Positions 17,226 to 25,210 of a stretch of 39,819 nt of DNA are shown here, in pieces. Under the pieces are notes generated by a model, which was given only the letters and a program-made list of their open reading frames with translations, was not told where the DNA came from and did no database searches. Source of the DNA: Flavobacterium sp. (GTDB taxonomy: Bacteria; Bacteroidota; Bacteroidia; Flavobacteriales; Flavobacteriaceae). Location of the stretch: contig NZ_JAIXWA010000077.1 of NCBI RefSeq assembly GCF_027482425.1, positions 1 to 39,819 on the forward strand, read 5' to 3'. The first letter of the stretch is position 1; each line of letters starts with the position of its first letter. The position numbers and the translations under genes are program-made.

Positions 17226-18626
17226 ATGAATACTAAATATTTCGACTTAATAAATCAAACCTTTTATTTTCCTCAAGAAGAGTTCACGCTTAACAAAGAC
17301 ACCCTTCTTTTTCACAATATTGACTTGATGAAATTGGTAGAGGAGTATGGTACTCCGCTAAAATTCACTTACCTACCGCAAATTTCCAGCAACATCAACA
17401 AAGCCAAAGGTTGGTTTCGTAAAGGCATGGAAAAAATTGGGTACGAAGGAAAATACTATTATTGTTATTGCACCAAAAGTTCGCACTTCGAGTTCATCAT
17501 GAATGAAGCGTTTAAAAACAACATTCATATTGAAACGTCTTCAGCAATTGACATTAATATTGTTGAAAAGCTTTTGGAAAATGGCAAAATCAACAAGAAC
17601 ACTTATGTGGTTTGCAACGGTTTCAAACGCGATGCTTATGTAGAAAACATCGCTCGTTTGATCAACAACGGCCACAATAAAACGATTCCTGTCATTGACA
17701 ATTATGAGGAATTGGATTTGTTGCAAGAGCAAATCAAGGGAAAATTCAAAATAGGAATTCGCATTGCTGCCGAAGAAGAACCAAAATTTGAGTTCTATAC
17801 TTCTCGTTTGGGCATTGGGTACAAGGATATTGTTCCATTTTACCGTAAGCAAATTCAAGAAAATAAGAAAGTGGAGTTGAAAATGCTACACTTCTTTATC
17901 AATACGGGAATTCGCGATACGGCCTATTATTGGAATGAATTGCTCAAGTGTATGAAAGTATACATTGCCCTCAAGAAGGAATGTCCCACACTCGACAGCT
18001 TAAATATTGGTGGTGGGTTTCCGATTAAAAATTCGCTTGCTTTTGAATACGACTACCAATATATGGTGGACGAGATTTTGAATCAAATCAAAATTGCCTG
18101 TGATGATGCCGAGGTGGAAGTCCCGCATATATTTACCGAATTTGGTTCGTTTACAGTGGGCGAAAGCGGTGGAGCAATTTACCAAGTCCTTTACCAAAAG
18201 AAACAAAACGATCGGGAAAACTGGAATATGATTGACAGTTCGTTTATCACGACACTTCCCGATCCTTGGGCGATTAACAAACGTTTTGTGATGCTGGCGG
18301 TCAACCGATGGAATGACACCTACGAACGCGTATTGCTGGGAGGTATGACATGTGATAGCGATGATTATTACAATTCTGAACAGCACATGAACGCGGTGTA
18401 TTTGCCGAAATACAATAAAGAAAAGCCTTTGTATATTGGTTTCTTTAACACTGGAGCGTACCAAGAAACGATTGGTGGGTTTGGCGGATTACACCACTGT
18501 TTGATTCCGCAACCCAAACACATTCTTATTGATCGGGATGAAAATGGCATCATTGCAACAGAGGTTTTTTCACCCCAACAAACCTCCGATGATGTATTGA
18601 AAATACTGGGGTATGATAAAAAATAA
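17226..18626 (+). CDS. speA: Arginine decarboxylase (PLP-dependent, fold III)
   Basis: This is a 466-residue enzyme of the alanine-racemase-fold decarboxylases. It is expected to convert arginine to agmatine as the first step of polyamine synthesis, as annotated for homologues across Flavobacteriaceae. The PLP lysine is K84 in YCYCTKSSHFEF. LNIGGGFP binds phosphate, and the C-terminal catalytic segment GGMTCDSDDYY carries C376. It is much shorter than the E. coli biosynthetic SpeA (about 660 aa). A related specificity such as another basic amino acid cannot be excluded. The next gene is DHS-like; no agmatinase lies between them. Expression is probably controlled by the structured leader. Confidence 0.85.
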   Translation: MNTKYFDLINQTFYFPQEEFTLNKDTLLFHNIDLMKLVEEYGTPLKFTYLPQISSNINKAKGWFRKGMEKIGYEGKYYYCYCTKSSHFEFIMNEAFKNNIHIETSSAIDINIVEKLLENGKINKNTYVVCNGFKRDAYVENIARLINNGHNKTIPVIDNYEELDLLQEQIKGKFKIGIRIAAEEEPKFEFYTSRLGIGYKDIVPFYRKQIQENKKVELKMLHFFINTGIRDTAYYWNELLKCMKVYIALKKECPTLDSLNIGGGFPIKNSLAFEYDYQYMVDEILNQIKIACDDAEVEVPHIFTEFGSFTVGESGGAIYQVLYQKKQNDRENWNMIDSSFITTLPDPWAINKRFVMLAVNRWNDTYERVLLGGMTCDSDDYYNSEQHMNAVYLPKYNKEKPLYIGFFNTGAYQETIGGFGGLHHCLIPQPKHILIDRDENGIIATEVFSPQQTSDDVLKILGYDKK

Positions 18627-18701
18627 ATTTTCGTTTGAAGTTTTAAAAAAATAGTTTTTCTTTGACACCAAGCAAACTACCAAACCTAGAACAACGCTAC
18701 C

Positions 18702-19676
18702 ATGAGTAAAGGCCCTATTAGTCAATTTATTGAAAACAACTTCTTGCATTTTAATGCGGCAGCTTTAGTTGATGCTGCAAAGGGATATGAAGCCCATTTG
18801 TTGGAAAATGGAAAAATGATGATCACCTTGGCAGGTGCAATGAGTACCGCAGAATTAGGAAAATCATTGGCTGAAATGATTCGTCAAGATAAAGTGCATA
18901 TTATTTCATGTACAGGCGCTAACTTGGAGGAAGACATCATGAATTTGGTAGCACATAATTCGTATAAACGCGTTCCTAACTACCGGGATTTGTCACCTCA
19001 AGAGGAATGGGATTTGTTGGAAAACCACTACAATAGAGTAACTGATACCTGTATCCCTGAAGAAGAAGCTTTTCGCCGCTTACAGTCCCATCTATTTAAT
19101 ATTTGGAATAAAGCCGACAAAAACAATGAGCGTTATTTCCCGCATGAATTTATGTACCAAATGATATTATCTGGGGATTTGGAGCAATACTATGAAATTG
19201 ATCCAAAGAATTCATGGATGGTTGCAGCCGCTGAAAAAAATCTACCCATTGTTGTGCCTGGATGGGAAGACAGCACCATGGGGAACATCTTTGCCTCGTA
19301 TTGTATTAAAGGAGAATTTAAACCTACCACGATGAAAAGTGGGGTTGAATATATGATGTGGTTAGCCGATTGGTATACCCAAAACTGCGCCGGAAAAGGT
19401 GTTGGTTTTTTCCAAATTGGAGGAGGTATTGCCGGTGACTTCCCCATTTGTGTAGTTCCGATGTTGTATCAAGACATGGAAATGCACGACGTGCCCTTCT
19501 GGAGTTATTTCTGCCAGATTTCTGACTCAACTACGAGTTACGGCTCCTATTCTGGGGCTGTACCGAATGAAAAAATCACTTGGGGGAAATTGGATATAAC
19601 AACTCCTAAATTTATTGTAGAATCCGATGCTACTATTGTTGCACCGCTTATCTTTGCTTACCTGTTAGATTTATAA
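18702..19676 (+). CDS. Deoxyhypusine-synthase-like protein
   Basis: This is a 324-residue member of the DHS/homospermidine-synthase family, NAD-dependent enzymes that transfer the aminobutyl group of spermidine to a lysine or amine acceptor. The catalytic lysine is present: K296 in ITWGKLD, equivalent to the WGK motif of eukaryotic DHS. The NAD site motif ISCTGANLEEDIMNL and the GIAGDFPI segment are also seen. Bacteria lack eIF5A, so the acceptor is likely a polyamine or agmatine-type amine rather than hypusine. It lies 75 bp after speA and probably shares its transcript. Confidence 0.88.
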   Translation: MSKGPISQFIENNFLHFNAAALVDAAKGYEAHLLENGKMMITLAGAMSTAELGKSLAEMIRQDKVHIISCTGANLEEDIMNLVAHNSYKRVPNYRDLSPQEEWDLLENHYNRVTDTCIPEEEAFRRLQSHLFNIWNKADKNNERYFPHEFMYQMILSGDLEQYYEIDPKNSWMVAAAEKNLPIVVPGWEDSTMGNIFASYCIKGEFKPTTMKSGVEYMMWLADWYTQNCAGKGVGFFQIGGGIAGDFPICVVPMLYQDMEMHDVPFWSYFCQISDSTTSYGSYSGAVPNEKITWGKLDITTPKFIVESDATIVAPLIFAYLLDL

Positions 19677-19685
19677 AACCTACTT

Positions 19686-20105
19686 ATGAGACGAGTAATT
19701 GTTGATTACGCCAAACTAACCAGCGATATTTTGAACCTTTTGGTCGAAAAATTCCCCGATGGATACGATGATTCCGACATCATTCGTTTTCGAAATGCCC
19801 AGAACGAATTGGTAGAAGCGGTTGAAGTCCGCACAGAAGACACTATTTATTTGGTAAAGGTGAGTACTAAATTAGCTTCACGTATGGAGAAATTTGAAGA
19901 TGAAGAAGAAGATCTTGATGCTGTTATCGAACCTATTGCTCCAGTTAAAGGAGTCGATTTGGATGATGATGATGACATGGCGGGTGAGGAAGAGGAAGAA
20001 GATGTTGACTTGTTAAAAGACAAAGGTGGTTCAGATGATGAGGAAGATGATGATGAAGAAGATGATTTCGAACCTTCAGAGAGTTATGATGATGAAGACG
20101 AGTAA
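19686..20105 (+). CDS. Small protein with a highly acidic C-terminal tail
   Basis: This is a 139-residue protein. Residues 1-70 look globular (VIVDYAKLTSDILNLLVEKF...IYLVKVSTKLASRM), whereas residues ~71-139 are dominated by D and E and probably disordered. Nine bases separate it from the DHS-like gene, and a strong terminator follows, so it is the last gene of the polyamine operon. I recognise it only as a conserved flavobacterial hypothetical. A polyanionic tail could bind polyamines or cations, but that is speculation. Confidence 0.8.
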   Translation: MRRVIVDYAKLTSDILNLLVEKFPDGYDDSDIIRFRNAQNELVEAVEVRTEDTIYLVKVSTKLASRMEKFEDEEEDLDAVIEPIAPVKGVDLDDDDDMAGEEEEEDVDLLKDKGGSDDEEDDDEEDDFEPSESYDDEDE

Positions 20106-20129
20106 GTAGAATTATGAGTAATAAATGAC

Positions 20130-20163
20130 CTCCCGAATTAATCATAATTCGGGAGTTTTTATT
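20130..20163 (+). terminator. Intrinsic terminator of the polyamine operon
   Basis: CTCCCGAATTA (20130-20140) pairs perfectly with TAATTCGGGAG (20145-20155) around an ATCA loop, followed by TTTTTATTATT. Confidence 0.92.
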
Positions 20164-20206
20164 ATTCTTCATTTATAATTTAAAATAATACAATTCAAAA
20201 TAACCC

Positions 20207-20725
20207 CTATAGGTAGCGTTGCTGAAATACGTTAACATGATGATTTTGATGACCAATGATCATAAAACCGAGGGCGCGAACGGAAACCGGATGACCTGAA
20301 GCGGTTCCCCTACTTTGTAGGGCTTCTGAGGTAAAAGATTTAAACAAACACAAGGTCGCTTGGCGTAAAGCGGTAAATTCCGTTAACAAGTCTTGGATAC
20401 TCCGGCGGTTGGCCTGGGCATTGGCGACATAAAAATCTTCATCAAAGCCGGGGAAAGCCGTTTGATCTTGGCGTGCAATACACAAGGCTCGATAGGCAAA
20501 GACCCGTTCTGAATCCAAAAGATGTTGCAAAATATCCTTAATGGTCCACTTGCCTTCAGCATAACGGTAATCAAATTTATCCATGGGAATATCCCGAACA
20601 AAATGAATTAAACGATGAAGGGCAATTTCCAATTCTTCAACCAAAGGATATTCAGCCGATACTTGAGCAAGGTAGCCCGCATAAAAATCGGCGTATTCGG
20701 AACGATCCACTGTATTTACTTGCAT
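20207..20725 (-). CDS. DinB/YfiT-like metal-binding four-helix protein
   Basis: This is a 172-residue cytoplasmic protein of the DinB superfamily, which includes damage-inducible proteins and bacillithiol-type thiol transferases. Likely metal ligands are H68 (ILQHLLDSERVFAYR) and H159/H163 in GHQNHHVNVF. WTIKDILQHLLDSE is the family hallmark. The ATG at 20725 is used because a TATCTTTG promoter element (20742-20749) lies just upstream. The longer version starting at 20779 would place that element inside the gene. The substrate is unknown. Confidence 0.85.
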   Translation of the reverse strand: MQVNTVDRSEYADFYAGYLAQVSAEYPLVEELEIALHRLIHFVRDIPMDKFDYRYAEGKWTIKDILQHLLDSERVFAYRALCIARQDQTAFPGFDEDFYVANAQANRRSIQDLLTEFTALRQATLCLFKSFTSEALQSRGTASGHPVSVRALGFMIIGHQNHHVNVFQQRYL

Positions 20726-20741
20726 AATATAGGGTTTCTGC

Positions 20742-20749
20742 CAAAGATA
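20742..20749 (-). promoter_or_regulatory. -7 element of the DinB-like gene
   Basis: TATCTTTG on the minus strand matches TANNTTTG. A TTG (GATTGGA context) lies 19 bp upstream, the expected spacing. It fixes the start codon at 20725. Confidence 0.65.
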
Positions 20750-20827
20750 ATGATTTTCATAGCGGGTCCAATCGGTCAATCGTGTTCGTTATTCATTTTC
20801 CGGTTTAGCTATTCGGAGCATATCCAA

Positions 20828-21092
20828 TTACACAGGACAAATAAGACGCACCTTTTCACCTACTGTAAACAAATCGCGTAGCGCATTCACTGCTGGAAAC
20901 CCCGCTCCTAGGTTGGTCTCGCACAAAAATTTACGATCAAAACGCTTGAGATGCACCCGTAACTCTTCATAAAATCATAATGTACGGTATTTTCAATGGC
21001 ATCAAAAGGCAACGTAAAGTAACACTGTTATACAAATGGCTTTTTGACCTAACCTGTTGGTGATATTGTTCGTATTGCAGTGAAGCATACAT
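20828..21092 (-). pseudogene. Remnant of a homoserine dehydrogenase (ThrA-like) gene
   Basis: Read on the minus strand, this piece contains RKFLCETNLGAGFPAVNALRDLF. It carries the ETNxGAGxPxxxxLxxL segment that is conserved in homoserine dehydrogenases, including aspartokinase fusions. The match is preceded by a frameshift and an in-frame TGA, and nothing of the nucleotide-binding or kinase parts remains. It fills most of the 390-bp gap between the DinB-like and Lrp-like genes. The remainder of that gap shows only a terminator. Confidence 0.55.
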
Positions 21093-21107
21093 AGATTTTA
21101 GCGTTAA

Positions 21108-21143
21108 AAAAACAAAAAAAAACCCCAAGTAAATCTTGAGGTT
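21108..21143 (-). terminator. Terminator of the Lrp-like gene
   Basis: On the minus strand AACCTCAAG and CTTGGGGTT pair with one mismatch around ATTTA, followed by a run of nine T. It lies about 30 bp after the stop of the Lrp-like gene. Confidence 0.75.
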
Positions 21144-21171
21144 TTCATAAAATCAAATAAGGTATTAAAAT

Positions 21172-21651
21172 TTAAATATCTTTAAAGATGGTGTGCATTA
21201 AGCGTTTTTTATCGTTGATACTTTCTTCCAAAGAAATCATTGTTTCAGTTCGGTATACCCCTTCAATATCGTCAATCATGAAAATGACGTCTTTGGCATG
21301 TTTGGTGTCACGGGCACGAATTTTACAGAAAATATTAAACTTTCCAGTGGTGACGTGTGCCACAGTAACAAAGGGAATTTCATTAATGCGCTCCAATACA
21401 AATTTGGTTTGCGAAGTATTGTTCAAAAATACCCCCACATAAGCGATAAATGAATAGCCTAATTTTTCATAATCCAAAGTAAGTGATGATCCCATAATGA
21501 TACCAGCATCTTCCATTTTCTTTACCCGAACGTGAACCGTTCCCGCGGAAATCAATAACTTCTTGGCGATATCCGTAAAGGGAACGCGTGTGTTATCAAT
21601 TAACATGTCTAGAATTTGATGATCCACTTCATCCAAACGAAACTTACTCAT
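21172..21651 (-). CDS. Lrp/AsnC-family transcriptional regulator
   Basis: This is a 159-residue feast/famine regulator. The N-terminal winged HTH covers residues ~1-60 (LDEVDHQILDMLIDNTRVPFTDIAKKLLISAGTVHVRVKKMEDAGII). The RAM ligand-binding domain covers ~70-150 (AYVGVFLN...VAHVTTGKFNIFCKIRARD...IEGVYRTETMISL). Such proteins form octameric discs and respond to amino acids. The ligand is not predictable here. It is followed by a terminator and preceded by a 75-bp gap from the peptidase gene on the same strand. Confidence 0.92.
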   Translation of the reverse strand: MSKFRLDEVDHQILDMLIDNTRVPFTDIAKKLLISAGTVHVRVKKMEDAGIIMGSSLTLDYEKLGYSFIAYVGVFLNNTSQTKFVLERINEIPFVTVAHVTTGKFNIFCKIRARDTKHAKDVIFMIDDIEGVYRTETMISLEESINDKKRLMHTIFKDI

Positions 21652-21726
21652 AATAGCGTGTTTATAGTGTTTATTTTTACAATTGCAAATTAATACATTT
21701 TATTCAGTAAAAACGAAAAAACAATG

Positions 21727-22872
21727 TTATATTTTTACACCATTAACAAAATTAATCGATTTTCCTAAACAGAAGTCCGCTTTTTCATCAATTTTCGGAA
21801 TATTCTCTCGCCCATCGGAATACGGCATTTTATGCGCATTGAACAGGTAATGTCCCAACTTCCCTTCCAAATCTCCTACTGCACTTATGTAGGCATTCAA
21901 GTGAATTTTTCCATCAATCAATTCTTCACGGTACTGTGCAGCAAAATTCGTAATTTTTTCCTTACCATCATAATCAATTTTAATATTTTTATAAATAAAA
22001 TCATAAAAAACGATGTTATTTTGAGGAATTTGTAAATAAAGCTCGTTTTCGTTGCCAACTACATCGTTTTCGTAAAGATGCTTTAAACCAGAAAGTAATG
22101 CGATAAAAATCATTTTTCGCGTAAATTCCCGATGATAATCGTGTGGATAGTGCCCGGCTTCAAAAAGAATAGTAGGCACTCCACGGTGGGTAAAATAGTC
22201 GCCAATACAATTCAAATTAAATGCATCATCAAAACGCCCCACTTGATGGGGAATATGATGCTGTAATTGGGCATTCATCGCGACAATAATTTGCATGGCT
22301 CGGGTTCGAATCTCATTAACCGAACGTTCCTCATCATAAGCAGGTGCTAGAAAGGAAACCGTAGCTGGGCATCCGCTATCGCCTGCCCCAAAAATTGTGC
22401 GCTGATCGTGTAGATTGTAGGCTAAATCGGGTTGAAATACTTCAAAAATTTCCCGAAGAAAGCGACTTTCGGGTTGGGTAAGCGCCACCGCATCGCGATT
22501 CAAATCCACTCCATTGGCATTAACCCGTGTATAGACTTCTGCCCCATCGGGATTCACCATCGGTAAAATGCAAAAACGAAAATGGGAACACAACGCTTTC
22601 GCCCATGGTTCATCACTGCCTAGAAAGGCAATAAAATCAAATAAGGCCTTGGTTGTCGTACTTTCGTTACCATGCATTTGGGACCAGAGCAATACTTTAA
22701 AATCTCCGGTACCAATTTCCCATTGATAAAGCGGTCTGTTTTGGACAGAATGTCCTTTTACACATAAGGCAAGTCCAAGTTCTTGGGCAACTTGCTCGAC
22801 CGCCGCTAAAGGAATATATCGGCCAAATAACGCATGTTGTTTATAGGTTTGAAATAAATTGAGATAATCCAT
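21727..22872 (-). CDS. M14-family zinc carboxypeptidase
   Basis: This is a 381-residue metallopeptidase. Zinc ligands H67 and E70 lie in QMHGNESTTTKALFDF, H155 in YNLHDQR, and the probable catalytic E238 in ILFEAGHYPHDY. MVNPDGAEVYTRVNANGVDLNRD is the substrate-pocket segment. No signal peptide is visible, so the enzyme appears to be cytoplasmic. A C-terminal ~110-residue part is outside the catalytic core. The ATG at 22872 is preferred to a GTG at 22888-22890, because the -7 element overlaps the latter. Confidence 0.88.
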   Translation of the reverse strand: MDYLNLFQTYKQHALFGRYIPLAAVEQVAQELGLALCVKGHSVQNRPLYQWEIGTGDFKVLLWSQMHGNESTTTKALFDFIAFLGSDEPWAKALCSHFRFCILPMVNPDGAEVYTRVNANGVDLNRDAVALTQPESRFLREIFEVFQPDLAYNLHDQRTIFGAGDSGCPATVSFLAPAYDEERSVNEIRTRAMQIIVAMNAQLQHHIPHQVGRFDDAFNLNCIGDYFTHRGVPTILFEAGHYPHDYHREFTRKMIFIALLSGLKHLYENDVVGNENELYLQIPQNNIVFYDFIYKNIKIDYDGKEKITNFAAQYREELIDGKIHLNAYISAVGDLEGKLGHYLFNAHKMPYSDGRENIPKIDEKADFCLGKSINFVNGVKI

Positions 22873-22889
22873 AGCGGTAATTATTCCCA

Positions 22890-22897
22890 CAAAGATA
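22890..22897 (-). promoter_or_regulatory. -7 element of the M14 peptidase gene
   Basis: TATCTTTG on the minus strand matches TANNTTTG and lies 17 bp before the ATG at 22872. The region where a -33 box would be lies in the terminator stem just upstream, and no clear TTG is present. Confidence 0.5.
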
Positions 22898-22900
22898 CCA

Positions 22901-22933
22901 AAAAAAAGCCCCGTGCCAGAGGCGACGGGAGCT
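22901..22933 (-). terminator. Minus-strand terminator upstream of the peptidase gene
   Basis: AGCTCCCGTCGCC and GGCACGGGGCT form a GC-rich stem with two single-base bulges around TCT, followed by a run of seven T on the minus strand. No intact gene ends here, only the remnant at 23008-23114. Confidence 0.8.
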
Positions 22934-23007
22934 TTCCTTTACTGTCAAATGAATTAAAAACAAACTATTTGCGCTATAAAGTAAACGCTGTTAATTCCGG
23001 GTTCAAG

Positions 23008-23114
23008 TCATACCGCTTCAAGCGCTGCATCGACTGAAGTATTGGGCAAAGGGATGATTCCTCTAATCGTTTCCCCTACGTTACGAATACCAACAAAAGA
23101 AATTTGTTTTTCAT
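23008..23114 (-). pseudogene. Remnant of a secreted-protein gene
   Basis: On the minus strand an ATG at 23114 begins MKNKFLLLVFVT, which looks like a signal peptide, then hits TAG. In another frame the reading continues as GETIRGIIPLPNTSVDAALE before a TGA. TIRG...PLPNTSV resembles the start of CarboxypepD_reg-like domains of TonB-dependent or T9SS proteins. A terminator remains downstream. This fits a gene reduced to its ends by deletion. The family assignment is weak. Confidence 0.35.
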
Positions 23115-23172
23115 AAATAATAAGGTTTGAAGTTATTTTTCCCTTATTTACGAAAAACGAGCAAGTAGGGTT

Positions 23173-23727
23173 TTATAAACCTGAAAATTGTCGTTCGGGG
23201 TAGCGTCCTTGAACTCCTTTGTAAAACGCGAGAAAAGTAGGCAGGTCTTTATCTACATCCCCTGACGGATAAAATGGGGCTCCAATGCGAACCTCTTTTT
23301 TACCAAAATCAAAAGCTACGGGTATAATAGGAACTTGGGCTTTGTGGGCAATAAAATAAAATCCAGTGCGCAAGGTATCCACTCGTTTACGCGTCCCCTC
23401 TGGGGCTATACCCAATCGAAAAATATCGCGTTCATTGAAAATGTCGACAATGGCATCTACAAGATTTTTCCCACCACTTCGATCAAGGGGCGCACCGCCA
23501 ATGGCTCGAAAATAACATCCAAAGGGAAAGACAAACAACTCTTTTTTGCCCACAAAATTCATTTTTTGATTGACAATACCCCGCACTAAGAGTCCAATAA
23601 AAAAATCAAAATTACAAGTATGCGGCATCACAGCAATAACGCATTTGGAAATAGCTGGGTCAAAAGCACCCACCAAACGCCATCGCATTAAACGAAAAAA
23701 AATAAATTCGTAGAGTCGTTTTCGCAT
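23173..23727 (-). CDS. Lysophospholipid (1-acylglycerol-3-phosphate) acyltransferase family protein
   Basis: This is a 184-residue PlsC-fold acyltransferase. The catalytic HX4D motif is H36-TCNF-D41. The glycerol-phosphate motif is GIAPEGTRKR (~105-114), and GGAPLDRSGG lies between them. These enzymes acylate lysophosphatidate or, in variants, lipid A or ornithine lipids at the inner membrane. At under 190 residues it is short, which is common for the 'glycerol acyltransferase' group in Bacteroidota. The acceptor is not predictable. It is divergent from the spermidine-synthase-like gene with a 51-bp gap. Confidence 0.88.
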   Translation of the reverse strand: MRKRLYEFIFFRLMRWRLVGAFDPAISKCVIAVMPHTCNFDFFIGLLVRGIVNQKMNFVGKKELFVFPFGCYFRAIGGAPLDRSGGKNLVDAIVDIFNERDIFRLGIAPEGTRKRVDTLRTGFYFIAHKAQVPIIPVAFDFGKKEVRIGAPFYPSGDVDKDLPTFLAFYKGVQGRYPERQFSGL

Positions 23728-23778
23728 CCCATTAATTTGGTGTAAATTTAGAACATAATACGGACTAAACCTAACCCA

Positions 23779-24441
23779 ATGCTGGCCAAATACCTAAGCT
23801 ATTTTTTTCCAATTCCTGTTGTCAAAAACAAATCATCCTTAAGTAAAAGTCTCGAAGTGACTTGGAACAACGGGCAATTGGTTTTAGATAGTGCGCATAC
23901 GAATTATTCGTTTGGAAGTCTGCAACGTATTTTACGTAAAGGCTTGAAATATATCGGTTTTGAACGCATTCGTAACTTTCAAGAGGTGCTAGTTTTGGGA
24001 GTCGCGGGCGGAAGTGTAATCGCTACACTAGTTGAAGAAATTCGCTTTCGAGGTAACGTTACGGGAGTCGAACTCGATGCTGCTGTGTTGCAAGTCGCCA
24101 AAGACTATTTTCAAATCGATCGCTTTACGCATTTGGAACTCATCGTCGAAGACGCCTTTTCATTTGTGTTACGCTCTCAACATCAGTATGATTTGATTAT
24201 TATCGATATTTTTCAAGACACCCAAATGCCTCCCTTTCTTTTTGAAGATTTTTTTATTCAACATGTCAACCGACTCCTGAATACGAATGGGTTTATTTTA
24301 TTCAACACTATGGTCTTGACCCCTGAAGACACCAAGCGTAATGCATTATACCGTCAAAAATTTTCCGAAAATTACTCCGTACGTATGTACCCCAAAGTCG
24401 AAGAACACAACGAATTGTTTACCATTAAAAAATTAGCGTGA
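23779..24441 (+). CDS. Spermidine-synthase-like aminopropyltransferase/methyltransferase fold protein
   Basis: This is a 220-residue Rossmann-fold protein. The nucleoside-binding loop is VLVLGVAGGSVIATL (~70-84), followed by the acidic VTGVELDAAVLQVA and DLIIIDIFQD. This is the spermidine synthase layout, and the gatekeeping acidic residue sits in DIFQD. True SpeE proteins are nearer 280-300 residues and carry a separate N-terminal beta domain, which is shortened here. Substrate use is therefore uncertain. The stop codon overlaps the ATG of a potassium channel gene (TGATG), so the two are translationally coupled. Confidence 0.75.
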   Translation: MLAKYLSYFFPIPVVKNKSSLSKSLEVTWNNGQLVLDSAHTNYSFGSLQRILRKGLKYIGFERIRNFQEVLVLGVAGGSVIATLVEEIRFRGNVTGVELDAAVLQVAKDYFQIDRFTHLELIVEDAFSFVLRSQHQYDLIIIDIFQDTQMPPFLFEDFFIQHVNRLLNTNGFILFNTMVLTPEDTKRNALYRQKFSENYSVRMYPKVEEHNELFTIKKLA

Positions 24442-25148
24442 TGAGTGTTGTAAAAAAACTATTAGTAGGCAAATTCACCTACCGCGATCGCCCCAAATTC
24501 AACCCAATCCAACGGCGCATTTTAAATATCAGAGCGATTTGGAACAACGACCACCAATACGACAATGGGATTGAAAAAATAGTACGCCTTTTTCTGTCTT
24601 CCTCACAATTGTTGTTCCCAGGGGTGTATATCAAATACCTGGCGTGTAAAATCGGACATGAATACCAGGATTTAGCCATGGATGTGTATGTGTTGGCCAA
24701 AATGGCGTTACCGTGGACCATCTTGATATACGGTTGGCAACACCATCAAATTCTATTAATTCTAATGATTTACATGCTTTTGGAAACGGTCTTTTACATT
24801 CCGACACTCATTTTTGCCTCCGATCTATTTGTGAGACCCCGATCCTATAAACGCTCGATGCTGCTTTTGTTTTTTAACTATATTGAAATTGTAGTTTCGT
24901 TTGGGGTGCTCTATACGTTGGGCGATAACATGAACAAACCCTTTCCACACTGGTTTGATGCCGTGTATTTTAGTTTGGTGAGCGCCAACTCCATTGGATT
25001 TGGAGATTACTATCCCATAACTACTTATGGGAAAATCTTAGTGAGCATTCAAGCCATGTTCTTTTTGTCGTTTGTCTTACTCTTTCTAAACTTTTTCTCT
25101 ACCAAAGTGAAAAGCAAAGGGTATTTTGACAATGAGGAAAGTGAATAA
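24441..25148 (+). CDS. Two-TM potassium channel with SIGFGD filter
   Basis: This is a 235-residue membrane protein. Residues ~85-125 and ~138-162 are hydrophobic. The pore helix and filter are FDAVYFSLVSANSIGFGDYYP with S184-IGFGD189, followed by an inner helix (~197-220). The filter GFGD replaces the common GYGD and is tolerated in some potassium channels. Four membrane stretches in total suggest a pore module preceded by extra helices. The N-terminal ~50 residues are basic and cytoplasmic. No TrkA domain is present. The start is the ATG that overlaps the previous stop. Confidence 0.85.
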   Translation: MSVVKKLLVGKFTYRDRPKFNPIQRRILNIRAIWNNDHQYDNGIEKIVRLFLSSSQLLFPGVYIKYLACKIGHEYQDLAMDVYVLAKMALPWTILIYGWQHHQILLILMIYMLLETVFYIPTLIFASDLFVRPRSYKRSMLLLFFNYIEIVVSFGVLYTLGDNMNKPFPHWFDAVYFSLVSANSIGFGDYYPITTYGKILVSIQAMFFLSFVLLFLNFFSTKVKSKGYFDNEESE

Positions 25149-25210
25149 ATAAAAAAAATAGAAAGGTCTTATTTCAACATAAATTGGCCACAAAAAATTT
25201 GGCGTCGAAT

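Noticed and set aside
19945..20172. A histidine/leucine-rich minus-strand frame
   Set aside because: It is the antisense of the acidic tail: GAT/GAA runs give H/L-rich nonsense.
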